64,000 nucleotides of DNA from Tolypothrix sp. PCC 7712 (GCF_025860405.1 NZ_CP063785.1:3224001-3288000), one strand, 5' to 3'; positions 24,537 through 33,864 are shown, counted from the stretch's first letter. Made by a program: numbers and translations. Notes: generated by a model not told the origin, from the letters alone.

Positions 24537-27500
24537 TTATCACACAGATGCCTATCACCCTCACTCAAATTCACATTCGGATTCTTTAAATAAAGTTGCA
24601 ACCACCCGCAACCCCGCACCAACAACTCATCTAAATTCTCCACAGGCCACAACCGCGCTGTTTTGTCTAATGATGCGGTGGCGATGGTTTTGCCGTCCGG
24701 GCTGAAACTCACACTATTGACACTTTCCTGATGCCCTTTGAATTCTTGCAGGAGTTGCCCTTGCAGGTTCCACAACCGCGCTGTTTTGTCCGAAGATGCG
24801 GTGGCGATGGTTTTGCCGTCCGGGCTGAAACTCACACTATTGACACTTTCCTGATGCCCTTTGAATTCTTGCAGGAGTTGCCCTTGCAGGTTCCACAACC
24901 GCGCTGTTTTGTCCGAAGATGCGGTGGCGATGGTTTTGCCGTCCGGGCTGAAACTCACACCCCAGACATAGCCCTGATGCCCTGTGAATTCTTGCAACAG
25001 TTGCCCTTGCAGGTTCCACAACCGCGCTGTTTTGTCTAATGATGCGGTGGCGATGGTTTTGCCATCCGGGCTGAAACTCACACCCCAGACACTGTCCTGA
25101 TGCCCTGTGAATTCTTGCAACAGTTGCCCTTGCAGGTTCCACAACCGCGCTGTATTGTCCGAAGATGCGGTGGCGATGGTTTTGCTGTCCGGGCTGAAAC
25201 TCACACCCCAGACACTGTCCTGATGCCCTGTGAATTCTTGCAGGAGTTGCCCTTGCAGGTTCCACAACCGCGCTGTATTGTCCGAAGATGCGGTGGCGAT
25301 GGTTTTGCTGTCCGGGCTGAAACTCACACCCCAGACACTGGACTTATGCCCTGTGAATTCTTGCAGGAGTTGCCCTTGCAGGTTCCACAACCGCGCTGTA
25401 TTGTCCGAAGATGCGGTGGCGATGGTTTTGCTGTCCGGGCTGAAACTCACACCCCAGACACTGGACTTATGCCCTGTGAATTCTTGCAGGAGTTGCCCTT
25501 GCAGGTTCCACAACCGCGCTGTTTTGTCATCTGATGTGGTGGCGATGGTTTTGCCGTCCGGGCTGAAACTCACACCCCTGACACCGTCCTGATGCCCTTT
25601 GAATTCTTGTAGGTTCCACAACCGCGCTGTATTGTCCGAAGATGCGGTGGCGATGGTTTTGCCGTCCGGGCTAAAACTCACACTAATGACACTGTCCTGA
25701 TGCCCTTTGAATTCTTGCAGGAGTTGCCCTTGCAGGTTCCACAACCGCGCTGTTTTGTCCGAAGATGCGGTGGCGATGGTTTTGCCGTCCGGGCTGAAAC
25801 TCACACCCCTGACACTGGACTGATGCCCTGTGAATTCTTGCAGGAGTTGCCCTTGCAGGTTCCACAACCGCGCTGTTTTGTCATCTGATGTGGTGGCGAT
25901 GGTTTTGCCGTCCGGGCTGAAACTCACACCCCAGACACTGGACTGATGCCCTTTGAATTCTTGCAACAGTTGCCCTTGCAGGTTCCACAACCGCGCTGTT
26001 TTGTCATCTGATGCGGTGGCGATGGTTTTGCCGTCCGGGCTGAAACTCACACCCCTGACACCGTCCTGATGCCCTGTGAATTCTTGCAACAGTTGCCCTT
26101 GCAGGTTCCACAACCGCGCTGTATTGTCCGAAGATGCGGTGGCGATGGTTTTGCCGTCCGGGCTGAAACTCACACTTCTGACCCAGTACTGATGCCCTTT
26201 GAATTCTTGTAACAGTTGCCCTTGCAGGTTCCACAACCGCGCTGTATTGTCCGAAGATGCGGAGGCGATGGTTTTGCCGTCCGGGCTGAAACTCACACTT
26301 CTGACCCAGTACTGATGCCCTTTGAATTCTTGTAACAGTTGCCCTTGCAGGTTCCACAACCGCGCTGTATTGTCCGAAGATGCGGTGGCGATGGTTTTGC
26401 CGTCCGGGCTGAAACTCACACTTAAGACACTGGACTGATGCCCTTGAAACTGGTTGCGTTCTTTAATATTGCTCAGAATGCTATGCAAAGCATAAATCGG
26501 GCTAAAAGCTGGGTATTTTTCTAGCTGGCGACCATCTTTAACAATATTTTTCAAATCCTTACCACTGTGCATTGCCGACACCAGCGATTCTAACTCGGTA
26601 TATTCAAATTGCCTTAAGGCATTAGCCCCCGCCCGTTCTAAGTTTGTTCCTTGCAATGCTTCTTTTTGTGCGACTTCTGCGGCAATTTTGGCGCTTTGTG
26701 CTTGTCTCAGGCTTGCTTGTGCTTTGCTTAAATTCTCATCAGCCTGTCTAGCTTTTAATTCTGCTTTTTTTTGTCGTATGTCTGCCAGTTTTACTTTTTC
26801 TTCCGCAGCTTTTACATTTACATTAGCCGTTTTAATTCTCTCTTCTGCTTGTGCGTTTCTCTGTTGTAATGTGGCTGCTTCTTGGTTTACCTTATCTAAC
26901 TCTGCTTTAGCGGTTAATAAGTTTTTATTTGCTTGTTGCGTCGCCTTTTTTGCTGCTGCTGATTCGGCTTCTGCCACTTTTTTATTATTTAGCTCTTTTT
27001 GATAATTTTTTTCTAAATCTTGCTTTTTATCTTCTAAGCCTTTAGCGATTTTCTGAATCTCTCCCAGTCGCTTTTCTGTCTCCAGCTTTTGTAAATTTAC
27101 ATTTTCTAGATTAGTATTCGCTTCTGCCATTTTTGCAAGTGAATCTTGCTTTTCTTTGTTAGCAATATTTGCCTCGCTAATTTTATTAATTGCATACAAA
27201 GCAGCTAAACCCGCCGCTAATAATAAAACTATTGCCAAACCAGAACTCAAAGCTAATCTATTCCGCCCTTGCTTAATTTTCTGTTTCGCTTCTCTGTTAG
27301 CATCGGCTAATATTTTCTTTGCTGCTTGTTCCCGTTCTAAATTTTCTTCTGCTTGCAAACGCTGCTCACGTTCCCTCGCCAATTCTTCTAATAACTCATT
27401 TCCCTGTTGCTGGCGAATCAAATCAACTAAATAATCATGCACCAATTGATAACGTTCCGCCGGAGACTCTTTTAATATCAACACCAAACCAGATTTAACA

Positions 27501-30172
27501 AAAATCTCCAACACCAAATCTAATTCCTCGGCTGATGTTGCTAAATCTGCCGCTAACTCAGCCTTAGTTTTTAACGGGCGTGTGCCATTTTCATCAGTCA
27601 ATAAATATAAAATCAATCTCGCAGTGCTTTCATTAACAGCACCACAATCTTTAATTACTTCATCTAAAAATCGCTCAACTAATTTCTCTTTCGTCCCCGC
27701 CTGACGATACCTTTCTAAACTTGTAATTTTCTCAGTTTGCAATTGCGCCCCCACAATTTGCAACTCAATCGGGCGAACTTCCCCAATATCCCCCGCCAAA
27801 TCTTTCACCAATTCATCAATCAAATTAGGCTCTAAATAAAAATGTGTCCTCTCCGTCAAACTCTGAATGACAGTCTTCGCATCATCCCTTGAAAAATTAC
27901 CCAAGTGATAACGAATATTTTTATCAAGAATATTATTATTAATAACGGTTAAATCAAATATCCGGTCTAACTCTAATAAATAATGTAAATAATCTTCCCG
28001 CAATGACAAAATCACCTTAACAAAAGGTATATCTAAGCAAACGCGCAGAAATTCATAAAAAGGTCGCCTTTGAGCTTGGTCTTTATAAACAAAGAAAAAC
28101 TCTTCAAATTGGTCAAATATTAAAACCGTTAATAAATTCCGTTCTGCATTATTCCGCAACTGCGCTAATATCTCAGCCGCCGAATTAAGAGATATTCCCC
28201 CCAACCTCTCAACACTTTCTACTAAAATCCGTCCCAACATCCCCACCCAATCTGTATAACTTCGCAACAAAATTGGTAAAGCATCTCGCTCACCAATAGG
28301 TTTTTCTTGCAAAGCTGGGATTAATCCCCCTTGTAAAATTGAACTTTTCCCTACTCCCGACTGTCCATGAATTACAGTTAATTTATGTTCAGTTCCGCTA
28401 ACTCTTTCCCGTAACCGCCGCACATCTTGAACTCGGCTAGAAACTGCAATTTCTTGAGCAATTGTTTCTGTATTTTCTGCTTGTATCAGTGCTGGGTTAA
28501 TTGCCTGTCGCTGCGGGTTAAGATAAGATGCACCCACAAAAGCCCGAAACCCATATTGCTGTTCAATTTGTAATCGCTCTTGCTTAAGATGAAAAGCATC
28601 TAAATATCTAGCTTGCTCAAAATAGAGTAAGCGCAATTTCTCTAAAATAGATATATATAATTGCGGGTTGTACTGCGGTTTACTTTCTAATTTCGCTAAC
28701 TCCAAGCTACTAATTGCAGCTGCAATATCACCTAACCCCTGCTGCGAACTAGCTAATATAAACCGATATAACCCCCCCTCATGAGATTGCAAATTTGCTT
28801 CATTCGCCAACAATCTTACACTTGTCATTGCGAACGTAACGAAGTGGAGTGAAGCAATCTCCTCCAATTGATTAGCTTCGTTTACGTTGGGTTGGGGTTG
28901 CTTCGCTTCGTTTGCATTGGGTTGAGATTGCTGCGCTGCGCTCGCAATGACAGCAGAGGATTGATTAGCTTCGTTTACAGTGGGTTGAGATTGCTGCGCT
29001 GCGATCGCAATGACAGGCGGGGATTGCTCCGCATTACTCGCCATGACATTTAAGATTTCCCTCCAGCTAGCTAATACTTCCAGCGCTTGTTCTGCAAATT
29101 GCTGCGCCTCATCCCAATGCGAATTTTGTAACGCCACCTCAGCCAAAAAGCCATAATCTTGAGCTAATTGTCGCGCCGTACCATAATTTTCATGCAGAAT
29201 TAAAGCTTGTTCCGCCAGCCCTTGTAAATCACGCCAGGCTTGTAAACTTCGCAGCACCTCACCCAATTTACTAATATATTCAGCAATTAAATCCGGCTTT
29301 TGTGCTGACTCAAAAATCACAATCGCCTGCTGAAAATAATTTCTCGCTTCTTGCCAATAGCCTTGATTTTCTACCTGCTCAATATTCGCTTTCCGTTGAT
29401 ATGCTAAAGCAACATGAGCTAATAATATCCCATAGCGTTCTAAATTCTGACTACCTCGCCAAAAACCCAAGCTTTCTTGATAATGTCCTAAAGCCCCATC
29501 TATCCGATCATATAAATAATCATCAAAACCCAAAACAAATTCTATACTAGCTATAATTTCCGGAGCTAAAAGTTGCTCACGGCTTTGCAAATCTTGACGC
29601 GCCGTTGTTAATTCCCAACAAATTTGCAGATTCGGTTTAACATCACCTGCAAATATCTCATCAGTCTTTTCTCGCATAAATTCAATTAAATTATGCGTAC
29701 TATTATTAAAAGCAATAGTCGTCGCCCAATTATCCAAATCCGCCGCCAAGCGAATCATCTTTTGCAGCACTTGGTCATTAATCCACAATAAAATCGGAAA
29801 GGGAAAATTCTTTCTAAACTCCTCCCGCACCTGATTAGCCGCAGTCAGTACCGTATCAATATCCTTAACCGACTCCAAACCAAAAATCATCAAAGCTGGT
29901 GGCTGTTCATCTCCCAACTCTGTCTTAATAGCACTGTAAAGCGTTTTCACCGATGCAGGTAAAGTGATTTCCCTAATTTTCACCGTTGATAATTCATGGA
30001 TACGTTGCACCATCTGCTGACGCAAAGCCCCATAATTACAGCGCAATAATATCAGCGAAAATTCACCTTGAGAAAGCGTAATTGCTCTTACCAGAGTTTG
30101 CAATGAACTTTCATTATCAGCACCTAAATTTTCTGCTTCTTCATGAGTCACTTTGCCGTGCCCCAAATTCAA
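24530..30172 (-). CDS. STAND NTPase with N-terminal helical repeats, membrane helix, coiled coil and 15 WD40 repeats
   Basis: The 1,880-residue protein is a STAND-class signalling ATPase (nSTAND1-like). In order: residues about 15-150 look like an NTPase-fold domain without a Walker A; about 165-560 are TPR-like helices, interrupted at 376-449 by a repeat-derived insertion; the P-loop GQSGVGKSS is at 603-611 and the Walker B-like LIFDQFEEFF has D687; a winged-helix-like region ends near 910; a membrane helix (LALSSGLAIVLLLAAGLAALYAI) lies near 972-995; a long coiled coil spans 996-1180; fifteen WD40 repeats fill 1243-1846. Such proteins sense a ligand on the propeller and oligomerise, and some act in phage defence. 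No effector domain is recognised. The TTG start is uncertain; no ATG lies upstream in frame, and a GTG lies 20 bases further in. Confidence 0.85.
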   Translation of the reverse strand: MNLGHGKVTHEEAENLGADNESSLQTLVRAITLSQGEFSLILLRCNYGALRQQMVQRIHELSTVKIREITLPASVKTLYSAIKTELGDEQPPALMIFGLESVKDIDTVLTAANQVREEFRKNFPFPILLWINDQVLQKMIRLAADLDNWATTIAFNNSTHNLIEFMREKTDEIFAGDVKPNLQICWELTTARQDLQSREQLLAPEIIASIEFVLGFDDYLYDRIDGALGHYQESLGFWRGSQNLERYGILLAHVALAYQRKANIEQVENQGYWQEARNYFQQAIVIFESAQKPDLIAEYISKLGEVLRSLQAWRDLQGLAEQALILHENYGTARQLAQDYGFLAEVALQNSHWDEAQQFAEQALEVLASWREILNVMASNAEQSPPVIAIAAQQSQPTVNEANQSSAVIASAAQQSQPNANEAKQPQPNVNEANQLEEIASLHFVTFAMTSVRLLANEANLQSHEGGLYRFILASSQQGLGDIAAAISSLELAKLESKPQYNPQLYISILEKLRLLYFEQARYLDAFHLKQERLQIEQQYGFRAFVGASYLNPQRQAINPALIQAENTETIAQEIAVSSRVQDVRRLRERVSGTEHKLTVIHGQSGVGKSSILQGGLIPALQEKPIGERDALPILLRSYTDWVGMLGRILVESVERLGGISLNSAAEILAQLRNNAERNLLTVLIFDQFEEFFFVYKDQAQRRPFYEFLRVCLDIPFVKVILSLREDYLHYLLELDRIFDLTVINNNILDKNIRYHLGNFSRDDAKTVIQSLTERTHFYLEPNLIDELVKDLAGDIGEVRPIELQIVGAQLQTEKITSLERYRQAGTKEKLVERFLDEVIKDCGAVNESTARLILYLLTDENGTRPLKTKAELAADLATSAEELDLVLEIFVKSGLVLILKESPAERYQLVHDYLVDLIRQQQGNELLEELAREREQRLQAEENLEREQAAKKILADANREAKQKIKQGRNRLALSSGLAIVLLLAAGLAALYAINKISEANIANKEKQDSLAKMAEANTNLENVNLQKLETEKRLGEIQKIAKGLEDKKQDLEKNYQKELNNKKVAEAESAAAKKATQQANKNLLTAKAELDKVNQEAATLQQRNAQAEERIKTANVNVKAAEEKVKLADIRQKKAELKARQADENLSKAQASLRQAQSAKIAAEVAQKEALQGTNLERAGANALRQFEYTELESLVSAMHSGKDLKNIVKDGRQLEKYPAFSPIYALHSILSNIKERNQFQGHQSSVLSVSFSPDGKTIATASSDNTARLWNLQGQLLQEFKGHQYWVRSVSFSPDGKTIASASSDNTARLWNLQGQLLQEFKGHQYWVRSVSFSPDGKTIATASSDNTARLWNLQGQLLQEFTGHQDGVRGVSFSPDGKTIATASDDKTARLWNLQGQLLQEFKGHQSSVWGVSFSPDGKTIATTSDDKTARLWNLQGQLLQEFTGHQSSVRGVSFSPDGKTIATASSDKTARLWNLQGQLLQEFKGHQDSVISVSFSPDGKTIATASSDNTARLWNLQEFKGHQDGVRGVSFSPDGKTIATTSDDKTARLWNLQGQLLQEFTGHKSSVWGVSFSPDSKTIATASSDNTARLWNLQGQLLQEFTGHKSSVWGVSFSPDSKTIATASSDNTARLWNLQGQLLQEFTGHQDSVWGVSFSPDSKTIATASSDNTARLWNLQGQLLQEFTGHQDSVWGVSFSPDGKTIATASLDKTARLWNLQGQLLQEFTGHQGYVWGVSFSPDGKTIATASSDKTARLWNLQGQLLQEFKGHQESVNSVSFSPDGKTIATASSDKTARLWNLQGQLLQEFKGHQESVNSVSFSPDGKTIATASLDKTARLWPVENLDELLVRGCGWLQLYLKNPNVNLSEGDRHLCDNL
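24640..26450 (-). repeat. Fifteen near-identical 123-bp WD40-coding repeats
   Basis: Each unit encodes about 41 residues ending in TARLWNLQGQLLQEF. Identity between units is very high at DNA level, including silent positions. Variation concentrates in the two residues after GH(Q/K) (SS, YW, DG, DS, GY, ES) and the positions after V (L, R, W, I, N then S/G). One unit (about 25610) lacks 15 bp, giving NLQEF in place of NLQGQLLQEF. Confidence 0.92.
28826..29045 (-). repeat. In-frame 'GCAATGACA/GAAGCAATCTC' repeat inside the STAND gene
   Basis: This stretch reads like the intergenic 'cattgcgagcgcagcgaagcaatctc' repeat, in several joined copies separated by TTCGTTTACG/TTCGTTTGCA spacers. It encodes residues about 376-449, rich in AAQQSQPNANEA-type sequence, between two helical-repeat segments. 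The frame is kept. Confidence 0.75.
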
Positions 30173-30198
30173 AATTTCAACAATGAAAATAAAATAAT

Positions 30199-30645
30199 TG
30201 TAGGGTGTATTAGGCGCACATCGCCAGATAATTTGTCATCAAAACGATAATTCCACCGCCTAACGCACCGCCAATATATCCGTTTAGCTTTATACAATTT
30301 ATTTGTAGGGTGTGTTAGGCGCACATCGCCAGATAATTTGTTATCAAAACGATAACTTCAGCGCCTAACGCACCGCCTATATATCGGGTTAGCGGTACAT
30401 AATCCTGCGGTATAAAACAACAATTCACATTCTTGAATGGGGTTGGCGGTGCGTTAGCCTGCGGCGTAACACACCCTACCAAATTTATCTATCGGGTTAG
30501 CGATGCATCATCCTGCAGTATAAAACAACAATTCACATTCTTGAATGGGGTTGACGGTGCGTGAGCCTGCGGCGTAATGTACCCTACCAAATTTATCTAT
30601 CGGGTTAGCGATGCATAATCCTGGTTATAAAACAACAATTAACAT
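30199..30645. repeat. Two adjacent tandem-repeat families upstream of the STAND gene
   Basis: Two copies of a 105-bp unit start at 30199 and 30304 (GTAGGGTGT(A/G)TTAGGCGCACA.. with GCCTAACGCACCGCC). These are followed by 2.4 copies of a 108-bp unit starting at 30382, 30490 and 30598 (TATCGGGTTAGCG..). The first unit contains an inverted pair (TTAGGCG/CGCCTAA); a relative lies at 52026. The arrays occupy most of the gap between the two ATPase genes. Confidence 0.85.
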
Positions 30646-30684
30646 CTTTCCCATGCCCAATGCCCCATGCCCCATGCCCAAATT

Positions 30685-31977
30685 TTATTCCTTCGCCTCC
30701 GTCAAAATCGGATTAATATCAAACCAAGAACCATCCTCATCTCGATATTCAAATACAAACATACTGCGGAGTAAAAGGTCATATTTTTCATGACCTCTAA
30801 AAATTTTATCTTGCGCCACCTCCCGCAACAATTCCCATTCATCTGCGGTAATCGCTAAACTTAGTTCATTCCGCCGTTGTTTAATTACGCCTTCCACACA
30901 TTCAGCCGAAATCGGCGGATCTTCTCTTTGCAAACAGCGAAATAATAACATCAACAAATTCCGCAGATGTCCACCACTAACTCGGCAAATTCTAGCTAAA
31001 CTATCAGGATTTGCAAAAACCAAATTAATTAAATTTTGGCTTTGTTCCCAACTCACCCCAGGAAAAGCCCTCACCATAATCATCTGTTTTAATAATGTCA
31101 TTCCTCGTTCAGAATCTGCCGCATCCCGTAGCTGTACAGGAACCATCGGTAACACCTTGGGATCGACACCAAAGCGATTAGTTAACCTACCCAAAGCATT
31201 AGAAAACACTAACACCAAGGGAATGGTATAAATAACATGACAATTTAATTGATTTAACTGGTCGCCACGTTCCACAAATAGATATTCTGGCTGATAATAA
31301 CCCGATGGCTTCACAGAATTATCAACTCTATCAAGATTATCAACAATTACCACCAAACCTTTTTTACCTTGCGCCTTCAGTTTTTCTCGCGCTGGCTTGA
31401 GTAATTCTTGATTAATTGATTCTAAAATTCCATTGGTGCGTGGTTCTAAATATTGCCGCAATTGTCCACGCAGTTTCGGACTATCTTTAGTTTTAGTAGT
31501 AATTTCCGCAATTCCTGCCGATAGTTTCACCTCCGAAAGTTCTATCGGCGTGAGTAATAAATCCTTAACTTCTTGAAATAATTTTTGAAAATATCCCGGT
31601 TTAATATTAATTTTGATAGCTTCCAAACTCTGGCTAACTTCCCGCGCTATAGCCAACAAAATATCTGTAACATCCACATCAGCCATATCCAGGCTTTGGC
31701 TAGACTCGAAATAAACCACATGAAAATCTTGCTGTTCTAACTCCGCCTTTAACCGCAGTAACTCTGTAGACTTACCACAACCAATATGTCCGGTAAATAA
31801 TTGACAGGTAGGTGTTTCCGGTGACAAGCGTGTGATAGTCCGCCCCAATTCTTCAATAATCTTCGCACCCCGGACTTGAGAAAAATCAATATAATATTGC
31901 CGATCCTCTGGTTTGCTAATCGCCAGCGTCTTGCTAGGGTTACAAGCCTGAAAAAACCTTGTTAAATCTAATTTCAT
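30685..31977 (-). CDS. P-loop ATPase (AAA/KAP-like), partner of the WD40 STAND gene
   Basis: The 430-residue protein has a Walker A GHIGCGKS at about 63-70 and a Walker B VVIVDNLDRVD with D213, followed by an arginine-rich region and a C-terminal helical/winged part (SGGHLRNLLMLLFRCLQRED). The early YYIDFSQVRGAKIIEEL segment is typical of cyanobacterial ATPases of this group. It looks like an ATP-driven switch of the AAA/KAP kind rather than a metabolic enzyme; no nuclease or membrane domain is visible. The frame is open from TTG at 32007, but ATG at 31977, just before KLDLTRFF, is preferred. It is on the same strand as the STAND gene and 510 bp upstream of it. Confidence 0.7.
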   Translation of the reverse strand: MKLDLTRFFQACNPSKTLAISKPEDRQYYIDFSQVRGAKIIEELGRTITRLSPETPTCQLFTGHIGCGKSTELLRLKAELEQQDFHVVYFESSQSLDMADVDVTDILLAIAREVSQSLEAIKINIKPGYFQKLFQEVKDLLLTPIELSEVKLSAGIAEITTKTKDSPKLRGQLRQYLEPRTNGILESINQELLKPAREKLKAQGKKGLVVIVDNLDRVDNSVKPSGYYQPEYLFVERGDQLNQLNCHVIYTIPLVLVFSNALGRLTNRFGVDPKVLPMVPVQLRDAADSERGMTLLKQMIMVRAFPGVSWEQSQNLINLVFANPDSLARICRVSGGHLRNLLMLLFRCLQREDPPISAECVEGVIKQRRNELSLAITADEWELLREVAQDKIFRGHEKYDLLLRSMFVFEYRDEDGSWFDINPILTEAKE

Positions 31978-32186
31978 GACGAATTCCCCAATATCAGCCC
32001 GATACAACGGTCTATTTCAGTGATTATGACAGAAGTTGTTTGGGGAAGGGGAAAGGGAAAGAGGGAAGGGGGAAGGGGGAAAGGGATTGAACTTTTTTCC
32101 CTTTTATTTGAGTAAAGCAATGCACATTTAATTGCATAATTACTCATGGTGACTGTTGATTGTTGACTGTCTTTAATAAGCAATAT

Positions 32187-32762
32187 TTAGCTATTCAAGG
32201 GAATTTTTGCCATTTCAAATACTTGCTCAACAGTAAATTCCCAGCCTTCAAATAAGGAATCTGTGAGTAATTCATCTCCCATAAAAGTTTTTGGTGGCGC
32301 ATCTGGGTAAAAAACAGTGATGCTTCTAGCTTTACTATCTACCACCCACACTCGCAATACATTAGCATCTAAATAATCTTGAGCTTTAGCTATCATTTGT
32401 CCAAAGGTTTGCCCTGGAGAGATAATCTCAATTACTAAATCTGGAGGAACAGGACAAGCTTCATCTTCGTTCCAGCCTGCAGGTAAACGTTCATTAGAAA
32501 TATACAAAAGATCCGGTGTCGGTAACCAATCTCGGCCATGTCGCTTTAGCAAAACAGCCCATTCTGGACAAACTAATCCCTTTCCCTCAGTCCATTGTGC
32601 AATTAAATTTAGAAAGGCATGGGTAAGTTTGGCATGAAAAAATTTTGGTGACATCTTAGGAATTGCTTGACCATTAACAAGTTCGTAGGTGACATCTCCC
32701 TCACCAGGGGGAAGATTGAGAAACTCTTGCAAGGTCAATTGATTGTGGGCTTGGAGTATCAT
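32187..32762 (-). CDS. Uma2 family (DUF820) restriction-endonuclease-like protein
   Basis: The 191-residue protein belongs to the Uma2/DUF820 family, abundant in cyanobacteria, with a PD-(D/E)XK-type nuclease fold. Motifs visible: EGDVTYELVNGQAI near the start, PTPDLLYI (D of the active site), PPDLVIEIISPGQ (D-x-x-I-E-I) and a later 'DYLDANVLRVWVVDSKARSITVF' with the strand that usually holds the last catalytic residue. Length matches the family. Their biological role is unsettled. It is on the same strand as the ATPase downstream but 209 bp away, so co-transcription is possible, not shown. Confidence 0.88.
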   Translation of the reverse strand: MILQAHNQLTLQEFLNLPPGEGDVTYELVNGQAIPKMSPKFFHAKLTHAFLNLIAQWTEGKGLVCPEWAVLLKRHGRDWLPTPDLLYISNERLPAGWNEDEACPVPPDLVIEIISPGQTFGQMIAKAQDYLDANVLRVWVVDSKARSITVFYPDAPPKTFMGDELLTDSLFEGWEFTVEQVFEMAKIPLNS

Positions 32763-32900
32763 GGCGCAAATCAGCGACTATACAATCAATTTTAAATTTA
32801 GAATTTTGGATTCTGAATGAACAATTTGCTTATTTGTGCGTGAGGAAACCTGTAAAAGGCTTTCTGGCTGACTCCACAGGAGTACAGAAATCGTAAGGTC

Positions 32901-33218
32901 AAGGCACTGCCCACCTGTGTCAACTTAACGCGAAACCCTTATCAGGAATTGATTTTGCATCAAATCGTCTACCATCAAGATCCGCGTTACCCCACCCCAG
33001 TTTTGTCTAAAGCCAAAACTTCCCCTCCCCGCGCGCGGAGAGAAGTTGCGTGCGGTGAACCACTTGCGGTGGACGGGTTTCCCGGCATAAGCAAAGTGGT
33101 GAATCCAAAGGAGGGTTCCCCCCGTTGAGCAAACTTCGGGGGAGGGGATTGAGGGGAGGGGTAAAACGCTTGTGGGGCAAGCTTTTTAGCTTAAGTTGAC
33201 ACCAATGGGCACTGCCTT
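32901..33218. mobile_element. Composite 318-bp element with long imperfect inverted ends
   Basis: The left end AAGGCACTGCCCACCTGTGT (continuing CAACTTAA) is matched at the right end by the inverted TTAAGTTGACACCAATGGGC (continuing ACTGCCTT), about 28 bp with few mismatches. Inside lies a second, G/C-rich repeat (33000-33160) whose block CCCGTTGAGCAAACTTCGGG is the reverse complement of one inserted in the chelatase gene. It appears to be a MITE-like element that has received another repeat. No gene is seen. Confidence 0.65.
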
Positions 33219-33370
33219 GCCCCTACAATCTGTCGCATTCTTTTTTCAAATTGGTATAATTTCACAACTCATTGTAGGATTGCTATATATTACAAAGGTT
33301 TTTTGAATTGGAATTAATTACAGCTTGTGTTATGCGATCGCTCAAAGGTTTTTTCGCTGAAAACTAGTCA

Positions 33371-33676
33371 TTAACCCTTTTTCATATCACGAGCCATGTT
33401 CATGTAGTAATCCATTTTGGCATTAGAACGGCGGCGGTTGGTGGGAGTTTCAACTGCAGTATTTTGCTTAGTTTCTATTGGTTGTGGAGGTTCAACTCGC
33501 TTGGTACCTTGTGCCGCATCAGATTCTAAAAAGTAACCAGACTCAGTTAATCCCAAGAGTTTGGCAAAAAAACCAAAGAAACTTTTGACAACATTTGCAA
33601 ATTTATTCCAAATGACAGAAAGAAAACCTTCAACACGAAGGTACAAGTTTTGGAGAATTTGTGTTAAACGAGACAT
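33371..33676 (-). CDS. Conserved cyanobacterial small protein of unknown function
   Basis: The 101-residue protein has an amphipathic/hydrophobic N-terminal half (FLSVIWNKFANVVKSFFGFFAKLLGL), a conserved-looking GYFLESDAAQGTKR junction, and a polar basic C-terminus (TNRRRSNAKMDYYMNMARDMKKG). I recall similar short cyanobacterial proteins, sometimes mislabelled as threonine dehydratase; no dehydratase motif exists here. It may associate with membranes through its N-terminal half. A GGGGG precedes the ATG on the minus strand. Confidence 0.6.
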   Translation of the reverse strand: MSRLTQILQNLYLRVEGFLSVIWNKFANVVKSFFGFFAKLLGLTESGYFLESDAAQGTKRVEPPQPIETKQNTAVETPTNRRRSNAKMDYYMNMARDMKKG

Positions 33677-33864
33677 AGTAGCCCCCTAAATTGATGATTT
33701 AAGAAATTTTGATCTAATTTTATGATGATTGCATGATATAGCTAAACGTCTCTGTCAGTAGATGTGTTTTGCTGTGCGGCAAGGCTAAAAGAAGATAAAG
33801 AAGACAACGGGGTAATATTTTTACAACGGAACGCCATTTGACAGACGCGGTTAATCGCCAGTAA

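Noticed and set aside
24731-26357. Long open frames on the plus strand and in other frames across the WD40 array
   Set aside because: They are shadows created by a 123-bp repeat (a multiple of three) without stops; the minus-strand frame gives a perfect WD40 protein.
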